Assembly (NCBI GenBank): GCA_023897205.1
Contig: JAHWDD010000002.1
Span: forward strand, 2,976,001 to 3,040,000
Direction of reading: 5' to 3'
From: Exophiala sp. HKRS030
Taxonomy: Eukaryota; Ascomycota; Eurotiomycetes; Chaetothyriales; Herpotrichiellaceae
DNA length: 64,000 nt
Under the pieces are notes generated by a model. The model made no database searches. It was not told the origin of the DNA and was given only the letters and a program-made list of their open reading frames with translations. Position 1 is the first letter of the stretch. Each line of letters starts with the position of its first letter. Both the position numbers and the translations under genes were made by a program. Positions 11,547 to 21,759 of this stretch are shown here, piece by piece.

Positions 11547-13126
11547 ATGCCTGTAACCCAATTCGCTGTGACCGACACGTACGAATATCTGAATGGGTTC
11601 GGGGGGTACAAAGAGTAGGCGCTACCTGAGGTCGCCCGCATTTTAGGGACACTTGGACTGACACCCAGCCGCAGGAGTGAAGCTGTAGAAGGGGCCTTGC
11701 CGTTGGCGGCCAATTCTCCTCAAAAATGTCCGCTCGGCCTATACAATGAGAAGTTGTCGGGGACCGCTTTCACCGCGCCGCGCGACGATAACCTACAGAC
11801 CTGGCTCTATCGAATCCTCCCCTCGGCCAGCCACCAGAACTTCCAGCCTGTGCCAGAGTCGTCCCCGAACTCCCTCACATCCACCACACCCAGCTTCGGC
11901 AAGCATTTCAATGCCATCCCCAATCAGCTGCGATGGGATCCTTTCGATTTCGACAAGGAGGCATCCTGGATCCATTCCTTGCATCTCGTGGCCGGCGCAG
12001 GAGACCCCACGATGAAACAAGGCCTCGGCATCTACATCTACGCCGCTGGTTCCACCATGCCTGACAAAACGGCCTTTTACAGCGCCGATGGAGACTTCCT
12101 CATTGTGCCACAGCATGGCGTCCTTGACATCCGGACCGAGATGGGTAAGATGCTGGTCCGACCGAACGAAATCTGCGTCATACCGCGAGGTATTCGTTAC
12201 CACGTTGCACTGCATGGCAACGAGCCGGTGCGGGGATACATCTTGGAATTATACCAGGGCCATTTCAAATTGCCTGAATTAGGTCCAATCGGTTCGAATG
12301 GATTGGCAAATGCACGCGACTTCCAGACTCCCGTGGCCGACTTCATTGAAGACTATGAGAACACCGAATGGACACTCTACGGTAAATTCGGAGGCAACTT
12401 GTTCGCAGCCAAGCAGTCGCACACTCCCTTCGACATTGTCGGCTGGCACGGCACGTACTACCCTTACAAATATGACCTGGGCCGATTCAACCCTGTCGGC
12501 AGCATCTCTTACGACCACCCTGATCCTTCCATCTTCACCGTCCTCACCGCACCCTCCATCCCTCATGGAGCAGGTACCGCAGTGGCGGACTTTGTCATCT
12601 TCCCACCGCGCTGGTTGGTGGCTGAGAAGACATTCCGACCCCCATGGTATCATCGCAACACCATGTCCGAGTTTATGGGCCTAATCATGGGCAACTATGA
12701 TGCCAAAGGGGCTGGCAAGGGTGGGTTCCAGCCGGCTGGAGCTAGTTTACATAATACGATGAGTGGGCATGGACCGGACATGCAGACGTTCGAGAAGGCA
12801 TCGACGATGGACCTACCTCCGACTAAAGTTGGGGAAGGCAGTATGGCGTTTATGTTTGAGAGTTGTTTGATGGTTGGCGTCACCGAATGGGGGTTGAAGA
12901 CTTGCCAGAAAGTGCAAGAGGTGAGTTTTCGAGTTCATCTTTAATGGTTGATTGAATACAAACACTGACATGATGTTTGCAGACATACAATGCTCACTCC
13001 TGGGAACCTTTGAAAGTCCATTTCAAGAGACCAGAGTCGTCGCGAGGTCTCAGCGATGGCGAAAAGAAGAACGGAGTTGGTGATGCCAAAGACCTGAGCA
13101 GTGTTCACGATATCAGGGGCAAATAA
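11547..13126 (+). CDS. hmgA: homogentisate 1,2-dioxygenase
   Basis: Three exons, 11547-11614, 11675-12920 and 12983-13126, give 485 aa. The first exon ([20 protein letters not shown]) joins across a 60-base GTAGGC intron to [10 protein letters not shown], matching the conserved family N-terminus, so this start is secure although the frame breaks there in raw DNA. The enzyme opens the homogentisate ring with O2 to give maleylacetoacetate. Iron ligands are visible as [14 protein letters not shown] (His and Glu) and [11 protein letters not shown] (His). The last exon ([17 protein letters not shown]) is the expected C-terminus. Length is normal for the family. Together with the upstream CYP504 and fahA genes it forms a partial phenylacetate/tyrosine catabolic cluster. 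Confidence 0.97.
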
Positions 13127-13850
13127 AATAATGACGGCGAAAGACACGCTGAATTGACTTGTCTATACGCGTTATACCTATTTATATTATAATATAAAAG
13201 TGTTGATGCTTGAAGGAGTGCATCATTCGTGCTCTACGATTCTAGTCTGGTGAATTCATGTTTCTTGTCGCTCAGCAAGGCGCAAAGTCACGTGTTTGTC
13301 TTGGGGATCCTCTAAGCGCAGGCCGCGGGGAAAGGAGCTTCTCGGGTGGTCGGCCTTTTGATAATCCGGATGAGATCTCCAATCAAATGTTGGCCCTCGA
13401 CACGTGCCCATCGACCCAAGTGTGCAAGTCTGCCTCACCAGCCTTTCACCTCTTCTGTACTCGGGATCTATCAGGGCAAAAAGTAGGTAGACATGGCCGA
13501 ATTGCTCAATGCTCGCTACTCGCTACGGGTTACGAGTCTCATCCTATCATGGCCCCCCCAGGCGACACGAGGGCCTAAGCCTCTCAGAAGCTGCTGTCGT
13601 GTGCTCATACACGTGCCCACATCCGACTGTTTCGAACGGCTGTTTCTAAACCACCATTTCAGATGCTTCTCCTGCCTCGTTGCATTCTTTACCTGAATCG
13701 TCCCCTCGAACTCCTTCTGTTCTGCATCTGCCCTCTGTGAGACATCAGAGACTCGCTGTGCTCCCCTCGGTGTTGTACTTATCTTGTTACCATTCCACGC
13801 CTCACAAGTCCAGCAGACTGAATCTACCGACTAACTCAGGGCAAGCCATT
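13127..13850. promoter_or_regulatory. hmgA 3' flank and upstream region of the bHLH gene
   Basis: No gene. Just after hmgA is an AT-rich stretch (TTTATATTATAATATAAAAG near 13180) suited to 3'-end formation. Three CACGTG boxes follow (separate entry) and then a CT-rich leader up to 13850. Confidence 0.5.
13289..13615. promoter_or_regulatory. three CACGTG E-boxes upstream of the bHLH gene
   Basis: Perfect CACGTG hexamers occur at 13289-13294, 13401-13406 and 13610-13615, that is 562, 450 and 241 bases before the bHLH ATG. The next gene encodes a bHLH protein whose basic region has the His-Glu-Arg 5-9-13 pattern that reads CACGTG, so autoregulation or cross-regulation by a related factor is plausible. 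Binding is inferred. Confidence 0.5.
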
Positions 13851-15506
13851 ATGCCCCGACCAAGACCCCCTCCCACCCCTACTGGATCAACAGACCTCAA
13901 AGCATTGGAAAAGGCTGTACCCTCCACAGATATGGAATCCACGTTCACACTGCCACCTCCAGCCTTGCGAGCAGCCGAAGGGTCAACATCGTCTTCTAGC
14001 CATGCCACGAAAAGCAGCAGTAGTTCCCGAGAGCACAACAACAATGCCTCTGCCTATTCTCAGAGTACTCCTCCGATATCTCCTCAGGACAAGCCGCTCT
14101 CTACGAGTCCTCGAAACAAGAGGACTGCCTCTGGAGCAGTCAAGGCGGCCCACGACCCTGCCACGAGTGGTGGCCCCTCGAACTCGTCTTCCTATGCCCT
14201 GCCTCCACCCCCGAGCCGAGCGAGAAAGATCATCCAGATGAAACCCAAGTCCGCTCCCTCTCCAGACAGTGACGCCAGTTACCACCCACCCACGTCTGCG
14301 GCGAATGCGTCCAATTCAGCCTCGAAGACGACCGGGGCCACGGCGGCCTCCAAGCGGAAACAGCCTTCTGCCACGAGTGCGGCTGGTCGAAAGATTGCAC
14401 GCAAGACAGCACATAGCATCATCGAACGGCGGAGACGTAGTAAGATGAATGAAGAGTTTGGAGTGCTCAAAGACATGATACCTGCCTGTGAAGGCGTGGA
14501 GATGCACAAGCTCGCCATTCTCCAGGCAGGGATCGAGTATGTTCGGTACCTCGAGGGCTGCGTTGCCCAACTCAAGGGCGAGAACGAGAAGCAGAAAAGA
14601 TCGTCGGAGTCTGAGACGCAACGCCACCATCACCACCATCGTGAAGTTGACCTTGCTCCGGACGAGAACGAAGAGGATGAGGAAGGTGACGAGGACGAGG
14701 ACGAGGATGAACACGACGTCGAAGTGCCCTCGCAGCCAGCTCAGCCGAGCAGAGCGGGCAAACAGACCAACAGATCTGTTGGAGACGAGTGGCAGTATAG
14801 AGACGCCCACCGACACTCGGTGGCTTCCTTGTCTAGTTCGGCACATCCTTCTCCTCACATATTGTCCCAAACACAGGGCCATTCGGACAGACAGAGTGGC
14901 AACGGCAGGAGTATGCCGGGCCTACCATCCTCCTACACGGACTCGCCCTCTCAGATTTCCACCCATGCGACGTCCAACACCCCTACGCCGACCATGCTCA
15001 GTCCGGCGTTCAATTCGATACATTTTTCTCCTGACCTCACCCGCTCACAGACGAATACCACAAAGAGCGGTGCCGCCACGGGCAAGTCACCGGAGACTGG
15101 TGGTGCCGGTGGTCCAGGCCCAGTCGCTTCGTCGACCTCGACCTCCAACTCCTGGACGACGGTCAATCCGAGCCCGGGCATGGCACCACTCCCGTCGCCA
15201 AGGGCGGCACTCAACATGCCCTTGCCACCGCCGATGACGTATCTGCAATTACCGCAGCCGTACAACAACGGACATTCCTCGCAGTCGCAATCTCCGGACG
15301 GGAGAGAGGCGCACAGCAAGTCTCCGGCAGCGTTGAGCGATGCGTCTGGAACCGCGGAGGCGACGGCAGGTGCTGCGTTGATGATGTTGACGAATGACTG
15401 GAGAGGCTCCGTCTCGGGACCTCCAGGGGGTGGTCAGACGCCTTTGGTATCGGAGGGGGGAGAAAGGGGAAAAGGTATGAGTGTGAGAGATTTGTTAAGT
15501 TCATGA
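13851..15506 (+). CDS. bHLH transcription factor
   Basis: A single-exon gene of 551 aa. The ATG at 13851 is chosen because the upstream in-frame extension has no ATG. The bHLH domain lies at about residues 183-245: a basic region (KTAHSIIERRRRSKMNEEF), helix 1, a loop around PACEGVEMH, and helix 2 (KLAILQAGIEYVRYLEGCVAQL) continuing as a short coiled coil. His, Glu and Arg at basic positions 5, 9 and 13 are the group-B pattern that contacts CACGTG. After it come a His run, a strongly acidic stretch (DENEEDEEGDEDEDEDE) and a long Ser/Pro/Thr-rich low-complexity tail, typical of an activation region. It should be a nuclear dimeric regulator; its targets are unknown. It directly follows hmgA on the same strand, but a role in aromatic catabolism is only a possibility because homogentisate clusters are usually controlled by a Zn2Cys6 factor. 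Confidence 0.9.
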   Translation: MPRPRPPPTPTGSTDLKALEKAVPSTDMESTFTLPPPALRAAEGSTSSSSHATKSSSSSREHNNNASAYSQSTPPISPQDKPLSTSPRNKRTASGAVKAAHDPATSGGPSNSSSYALPPPPSRARKIIQMKPKSAPSPDSDASYHPPTSAANASNSASKTTGATAASKRKQPSATSAAGRKIARKTAHSIIERRRRSKMNEEFGVLKDMIPACEGVEMHKLAILQAGIEYVRYLEGCVAQLKGENEKQKRSSESETQRHHHHHREVDLAPDENEEDEEGDEDEDEDEHDVEVPSQPAQPSRAGKQTNRSVGDEWQYRDAHRHSVASLSSSAHPSPHILSQTQGHSDRQSGNGRSMPGLPSSYTDSPSQISTHATSNTPTPTMLSPAFNSIHFSPDLTRSQTNTTKSGAATGKSPETGGAGGPGPVASSTSTSNSWTTVNPSPGMAPLPSPRAALNMPLPPPMTYLQLPQPYNNGHSSQSQSPDGREAHSKSPAALSDASGTAEATAGAALMMLTNDWRGSVSGPPGGGQTPLVSEGGERGKGMSVRDLLSS

Positions 15507-15971
15507 CATGCTTCCGATTTATGTACATGATTTGTGTCAGTCAATGTTCAAAGGTACTCCAGAACTGAAGATTCATTACTTCTTTGTATAGGACGTCTGT
15601 AAAAAAAATATACATTCCGTACAATTACAGCTTTTTATCTGCCTGAAATGGTCGGCATCATTGCCCACAATATCAATGTAGATGAGGTGGCAATCTACGC
15701 AGTGCTAGCAACATGATTTCTTACAGTGGAAGTTTTCAGGTCAAGGACACTTTTTTTGTTAGATCGATTAGGCCTTTTATCTCGTAGCCACAGGCAGTAT
15801 AGACAGGCGTGAGCCGATATCAAACTTGCTCAACATTTTGGAAATGACGACACGATCCCATCCATACCTTTGACGAGTCCGTTGATTGATGATGATGATG
15901 ATTATGATGCCATTTTGACCTTTGATGGTTTCGTCTGTACTCGTCCTTAGAGAAGGCTGACTCGTTTCTCA
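15507..15971. repeat. intergenic 3' flank with GAT microsatellite
   Basis: The bHLH and permease genes converge here. An imperfect GAT/GATTAT repeat (GATGATGATGATGATTATGATG) sits at about 15888-15909. An A-rich TGTAAAAAAAATATACATTC near 15600 is a likely polyadenylation region. Confidence 0.5.
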
Positions 15972-17284
15972 CTACTCGGCCGCGGTGGCACCCCCTCCCC
16001 TCATCCTTTCCTTGACGAGTTGTTCCCTCTCCTTCTTCCCCTTGATGTACCTGGACAGGTCCCCCACGGGGAGGGTGATTGGGAAATCAACTGCCTCCAA
16101 GAGTTGTACGGCCAAAACGTACCATACCATTGCCGTCAAGGCAAACGTGAAAGCACCTGCTGCCTGTTGATTTTTGGGGGGGTTTCTCCGTCAGTGCATG
16201 ACTTGACTTGAGGGATAAAAACTTTCGGAATAAGAAATCGGAGAGATGTATAGCCAGGATATTCAAGGGGGTCAAGACCAAATACTTACAACGGTCAACC
16301 TTTCACCGGCATGGACATTCCCCAAAGCCAAATTCCAAAACGCACCCGCACCACAAGCGAAACTGAAGACCAAGGTGAACAAGGCACAGAAAAAGACAAT
16401 GTTGGTCCTGAGTGCGCAGACGGTGAAAATCGTGGTGAGTAGGGCGAGGGATAGATAATAGAATCCTGATTTGCAAAGAGAGGGGGGGGAAACAATTAGC
16501 CTGTCTGTAATCTCTTGCTCAAAGCTTTTCAACTTTGAGCTTTTTTGAAGATGCGGGACCTTTCGAGGGACACGAAACACGACGTACCAAAGGTGGCATA
16601 ATACGAAGGTTCGGTCATGCCCTGCAGATTGCTTCCACCGGGGGAGTACTGCACGCCGACACCGAACCAAGGGATGAGTTGTGTCCCGGCGACGATCCAG
16701 AAGGTTCCGTAGGTGAAGAACAGGCACATGGAGAAGGTGTTGCCCAGGATCCATTCTCCTATCGCCCCCAAGACTTGGAGCACGCCACCGAAGAAGATCA
16801 TGGTCGGGCTGTTCTCAGTAACAGAGAGAAACAAAGACGACGTCAGCCATTTTTCCCTTTCTGGGAGAGGAGAAGTATCACTTCTCTCCGGGGCGATGGC
16901 GAAGTGCGAGAAACAACATACATAATGGCACCTCCTGCACCTCCTGCACCTCTCCAACCCATGTTGGCACACGCATAAGGTGTGGCTGCGATGACGAAGC
17001 CGATCAGACACGCCGGAGTTGGGTTACCAAACTATACAATCCCCCCCAGGAAAAACGTGGTGTGGTCAGCACGTGTCATTCTCTCGAGAACAGAACAGTA
17101 ATCAAGAACAGAACCCGAAACACACCTTCTTTCTCAAGTCACCTGGAACGTTACGTTCCGGATTCAAGTAGAGAGCCTCGAACACTTCACGTGGAAGAAA
17201 GACGCTGTCTGCCGTTTGAACCCGGCGGAGGACATCCTCGCGAGAGTTGAGATGGTCGAGAGGAGTGCCTTTTGGGTCCCCCAT
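15972..17284 (-). CDS. Gpr1/Fun34/YaaH (AceTr) family acetate permease
   Basis: Five exons on the minus strand (17284-17126, 17031-16922, 16808-16588, 16465-16290, 16163-15972) give 285 aa with all junctions in frame. Exon 2 starts FGNPTPACLIGFVIA, the family's NPAPLGL-like signature at the first membrane segment. Exons 3-5 encode further hydrophobic helices (IFFGGVLQVLGAIGEWILGN; GFYYLSLALLTTIFTVCAL; AGAFTFALTAMVWYVLAVQ). About six membrane spans and the length fit the family, whose fungal members import acetate or are linked to ammonium export. The cytosolic N-terminus is rich in charged residues and the C-terminus is basic (SRYIKGKKEREQ). An in-frame ATG at 17338 would add 18 residues; 17284 is preferred for family length. 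Acetoacetate from the neighbouring homogentisate pathway ends as acetyl-CoA, but I see no direct link. Confidence 0.9.
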
Positions 17285-18463
17285 TTTTTGTCCGTGTTCT
17301 TTTTTTTCCCTCTTCAAGGAAAAATTGTTGAATGTCAAGAAAAGTAGTTGTGGGAGCCAAAATCTTGTTGTATGGCTGGGTGAGGTAGAATGTCAATACG
17401 AGAGAGACGGGAGGGAAAGTCAAAGAATACCAAGCAAGAGGGACAAGAAAAGTGGCTTGAGTAGCAAGAAGCTTGACTCTGACGGTTCAACAAGGCTTGG
17501 ATTGCTTTGTCTTATACTACTCCCGTTACACTTCTTTCCTCGGTTGCCTGTCAACAGAAAGGAGCTCCAAGCAAAGCTTCTCCCATGCTGTACTGTAATA
17601 TTCCCTAGACCCTTGATCAAAGTACCCAGTCGGACCGACTGGAGGTGGGTGATTGCCCTCGGTAAGTCACCTCGATTGTTTCCATCTTGGGCATTGATAA
17701 CCGATGTGTACCGACCAAGTGGAAACCAGACTGTTTCGAGAACGTCCTATTGACACTGGGACTGGACATTTTGACGGTGAAATAATAGTCCGTACTTTGA
17801 TCCAACACTTTGGTGGACCGGCATATGTAGATTCCGTGGGGGAAGGATGAGATGTACGGAGAGTCGCCGGTGCGGGGGGGAAACCATTGAGGTCACAGCG
17901 AGCTCACATGGTGGGGACCTCAGGGGCGATAGGTCATACCGAAAGGCGCAATTCTGCGGGGAGTAGGCGAGGAGAGTGGATTTTATGCTGTCATAGCCGC
18001 TCTTGCGAGACGACGGCGGTAGATGATCATACCCTGACTCGATAACTCGTGCACCCCGAGGGACGTTGGATTCTAAACTTGCTCGTAGTGGTGCAATGAA
18101 CATGGTAGCCTTTGGCGATAGCCGGAGGGCCGGATCTGCTCTCTTTTCCAAGTTGATTGTGCAAGGTACAGTACGTAATGCCACGTTGCTGGTCATGCAC
18201 AAAAATTGGAACGGCGGTCCTTTTGGTCTTCAGGAACAAGCATACCTTCGCCGATCAGGTGTTGCTGCTGCTGCCCGTCGTACGCGTGGCAAAGCGAGCC
18301 CAGAACAACGCGACGTGGTATTGGAGTGCAGTAGGAGTAACCTTAAAAAGGCGCCGAGGATGCAGTAGGCTTGTGTTGAGGATGGCCTCTCATTTATTTC
18401 CCTTTGTGGTCGCAGCATAAAGTTAACCTGCCGCCCGGTGGTTTGTACAATACGACTTATGAC
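17285..18463. other. intergenic, no gene seen
   Basis: Upstream of the permease and downstream of the Zn2Cys6 gene. Short overlapping frames show no family. A GCTGTACTGTAATATTCC word lies near 17588 and GGTACAGTACGTA near 18166. Nothing else stands out. Confidence 0.45.
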
Positions 18464-20821
18464 TTATTGGGCACCTCCTTGACTTTGGTGGACGGTCATT
18501 CGTGCCAGCCTGAGCAGCTCACCACAGGACTGTCTTACTCGCTCGAGATGGGCCAATTGAGCGGTAGAAAGCCGCACGTCCCTGGTCTTTCGTTCGTGCA
18601 TGAAATTGACATTCCATTCTAGGACTTTCAGATCAGATGCTGCCGACACACTTGCTGGGCTGAGCATGATGTTGCAAAACAGCGTCAATATACCCGACAG
18701 AGGGTAGAAAATGACAATCCTGGGACGAGAAAGATGATAATCAGCTTCGGGACATTCCCATATATGAAAACCATGGATTATAACAGCCGTCACTTACCAG
18801 AATATATGCGGGATTAGCTGGTCTTGCACAGAATAAAAGTACGTGAGCATCGAACGACTGGATGCCAGAGCAAGATCAAGGCTGGAACTAAGTCCGTCGT
18901 CGATCCGGTGATTGTGCACCCAGTTGGTACAGCGGCTGCTCGCCTGGTGAATGGGTGGTCATACAATGGTGATACTCCAATTTGACCAGGAATACCGAGA
19001 TGTCGAAGTCAAGAGAGGCCTCACGCTCGATCTCGTTGGATTTGTTTGGCAGCTGTGTAACTGACAAGGCAGGTCTTCGGTCCAGAGGTAAAGACTGTCT
19101 CCAGTTTTCGAGCATCTCGTCAAGTTCTCGAATGTCTTTCAGGATCTCTGCATCAACTTTCCGAAGTGCTGAAGGCGAGTACAATTTCTCGTACGCCTTG
19201 GATTTGATTGTTGACAAGCGCAGGTCACCAGGCAACCGACGAAACCCCTTGAAGTTCGCATCGCTCTGCTTCCAGTAATACTTTGGGAATGTGAGATCGC
19301 ATGAATTGTCATTAATGATGGGCGGCCGTCCAGTACGAAAGGTGATTTCCTTGTCAAGAACATAACAGATCCAGAAGTCGTCTCTCAGATGCAGGATATT
19401 TCGCATTTCTAAAGTCAGAGCCTCGGTTGACAAGCTCTCCATCTCCTCACCTGGATAGAGGTGCGCTCCTAGCATAAAAAGGAATCTAACGATGGCCGAT
19501 AACAAAATCTACGAGGTGTCAGTGAGACCAGAAGGCAAGGCGTGAAAGTAACCACCAAATAGTGTCATGCCTTCACGAGTGGTAGGTACTTACATCCACA
19601 ACGTGTACATTCCCGCAGCCGAATTGATAAACCGCCTATCGCAGGTTAACGTAGTGTCAGCTTCGGCTGTCGGAAGGCTTGATTTCTTGAGCTTTACTGC
19701 ACAGGGGTACTTACAAACATCAAGAGAGCATCAACAATCTCTGTACTAGGACGAGCATCAAGGAGATCAGGTACTAGAAGCTGTGCCGCAGTGATACATT
19801 GTTCTTCATCGAGAGGAGGAAGGCTCGTATCCGCAGGATACGCATTCAAGGACGCAAAGGCCAGGAAGGCGAAGATGCATGCATTTGTGGTGCAGCTATC
19901 TCGAGAAGAATCCTGTTGTGTGTATGCTCGCTCGATGACCTTTGAGAAAAGCACTCTATCTGCAATCGGGAATGCCTCTGAAAAAGGGGACTTGAGATAA
20001 TTGGCCAGGAATTTCTCGACCGAGGCGAGTGGCAATAGCGCCGTCACATCCCAACGGGATGGGTTAATGAAGCTGGGAAAAGTGGACCATGGTTGCCGCT
20101 GATTGTGCCACAAGGGGCTGGCTTCGCAGTCGGCGCTAGTTTCGTCGTCCGATCGTATGCCAATCCACTGCTGTCCATCGCCGGATAGGAATGGTATACC
20201 GTGAAATAGGCCAATGTCCCCAAGCCTGTAGCCGGCACAGTAGATGAGCCCAGCCGGGCTGGAAGCTGGAGATTGCCCTTCTAGTCCCTGGAAACGATCG
20301 GTACTGTGTGCTATAGGATTTTCTGCTGGAGGTTTTGTCCTTTGACTGCTAGCATGAGATATCTCTACGTCAGAGATTAGATGAGATCTTGACTGCCGCA
20401 TTTACTTCCTCTTACCATTTTTTCTTTTGATGTTCTCTGCGAGGAGTCGTTCAATACGTGCCATCCTCTCAACGAGGTTGCTCTCTCTCAACTTCCTTTA
20501 GCCCTCTTAGTTGCTTGATAGCCAATAAGTCACAAACAATTTCGTACCTAGACCGATTCTCCCTTTTCCGTGCACCCTGTGACCTTGTAAACGTACATTC
20601 AAGGTCATGATGCTTGCACCAATTGCACTGAGGATGAACGCCATCACATTTAATCTGGGAAAGTCAGAAAGCCTTTTCGCAAAATTGGCCCTGGCTGGAT
20701 CGGTCATGGAGTGTTCAACCTTTCTTCGATGACAAGAATCACAAGCACGTAGAATGCGCCTAGTGGCAGGGACGGCTTCCTCAGAAGCGTCGGAAGCGAT
20801 TGATTGGGGCGTTTCCGACAT
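18464..20821 (-). CDS. Zn2Cys6 transcription factor, carrying a one-base frameshift
   Basis: Seven exons (20821-20720, 20654-20548, 20495-20416, 20364-19715, 19635-19594, 19508-18798, 18719-18464). Exons 1-2 encode the zinc cluster: CDSCHRRK, then IKCDGVHPQCNWCKHHDLEC, giving all six Cys; a short coiled coil (ESNLVERMARIERLLAEN) follows. Exons 4-7 are the fungal-specific regulatory domain (DDFWICYVLDKEITFRTGRPP; SLDLALASSRSMLTYFY; FWIVIFYPLSGILTLFCNIM). In exon 6 the frame breaks: YHHCMTT and IHQASSRCTNW are in different frames because of one extra base, a C in the minus-strand CCC run at 18953-18955. Discounting it, all seven exons join in frame to about 648 aa. As written, translation stops at 18888. 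It is divergent from a PDR-type ABC transporter, suggesting a local regulator. This is either a real loss-of-function allele or a homopolymer error. Confidence 0.82.
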
Positions 20822-21759
20822 GGAGAGTTTTGGTTGATGATCCAGCACCCTCGAAGAAATGGCGGCAGAGCCTGCAAATGTAACTATGAGGTGCTGGCCG
20901 CCTATCGCTAGGACTTCGTCAACAGTCAGAGAGAGCACAGCCACTAGAGCAGTATCGGCTTGACATGACACCGAGTTGGTAGGTGTTCCTGTGTGATGGC
21001 TTCCAATCAATGATGCGCGGAAACTGCGTCAATTTAAACGTCCCGCTGACTAAGCGGCCGGAGATAGACAGTGAACCTACTCCTTAGGCAATACGAGTAC
21101 GAGGCCGCCGACTTGGCAATGACGAGAATGAATCAACATCCCCCAACTACCATATTGAGCAGTCCACAGTTACGATGCCTTGGATGATTCGCAATACTAG
21201 CAAAACACCGCATAGTCTAGGCTTCGTAGGAAAGCGTAGACTGATATTCCTTCTCGATACGTGCTCCTTTCTCCTATGTTTACCTCGAATTCAAAACAGT
21301 TTGTTTCGGCGGCTTACTCAGCGGCATTCAACTTGTAGCCGCACCGGCTGACAGGAGAAAGTTTTCTGGTCCACAGCACAGGGTCACCTTCAGGCTCACC
21401 CTGGATTTCTAAGAAAGTTCCACTCGAGATGGCGCAACAATTGATCCATATACCATTTGCAAGCCGCATGAGACCCCACAGCCTTATCTGTCCGTGACTC
21501 GGGTGCGGTGCACAATGAGACCGATTGCTTGAATGAAGGCAATGCGTAGGTTGGAATCTCATTCAAAACCCGCAAGACTTTCAAGATGAAGGCTGTTATG
21601 CTTGCGGATGACGCCTGCAGTGTTATCTTGCTATTTTCGGCTAACGAGATATCCGCGCACCCACCCATGAAAAAAGAGTAAGTATTTAATATACTTCTAG
21701 GGCTATTCCCGATTCATTTCCTCTCGAGGAACACAAACCCGGCCTTGATTCTTCTAGAG
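20822..21759. promoter_or_regulatory. divergent promoter, Zn2Cys6 factor / ABC transporter
   Basis: 938 bases lie between the two starts, with no protein-like frame. A GCGGCCGGAG word lies near 21053; single CGG/CCG triplets are present but no clear spaced inverted pair was found. An AGTATTTAATATACTTC stretch at about 21680 may be part of the transporter promoter. Confidence 0.45.

Noticed and set aside
12281..12300. tRNA-like GGTTCGAAT arm
   Set aside because: It lies within the hmgA coding frame and no acceptor stem or anticodon arm surrounds it.
13680..13850. Extension of the bHLH frame upstream of 13851
   Set aside because: No ATG in this stretch and a CT-rich, leader-like sequence; start set at 13851.
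18940..18961. A 21-base mini-intron (GTATG...CAG) repairing the Zn2Cys6 frame
   Set aside because: Far too short for a spliceosomal intron, and its length (a multiple of three) would not correct the shift.
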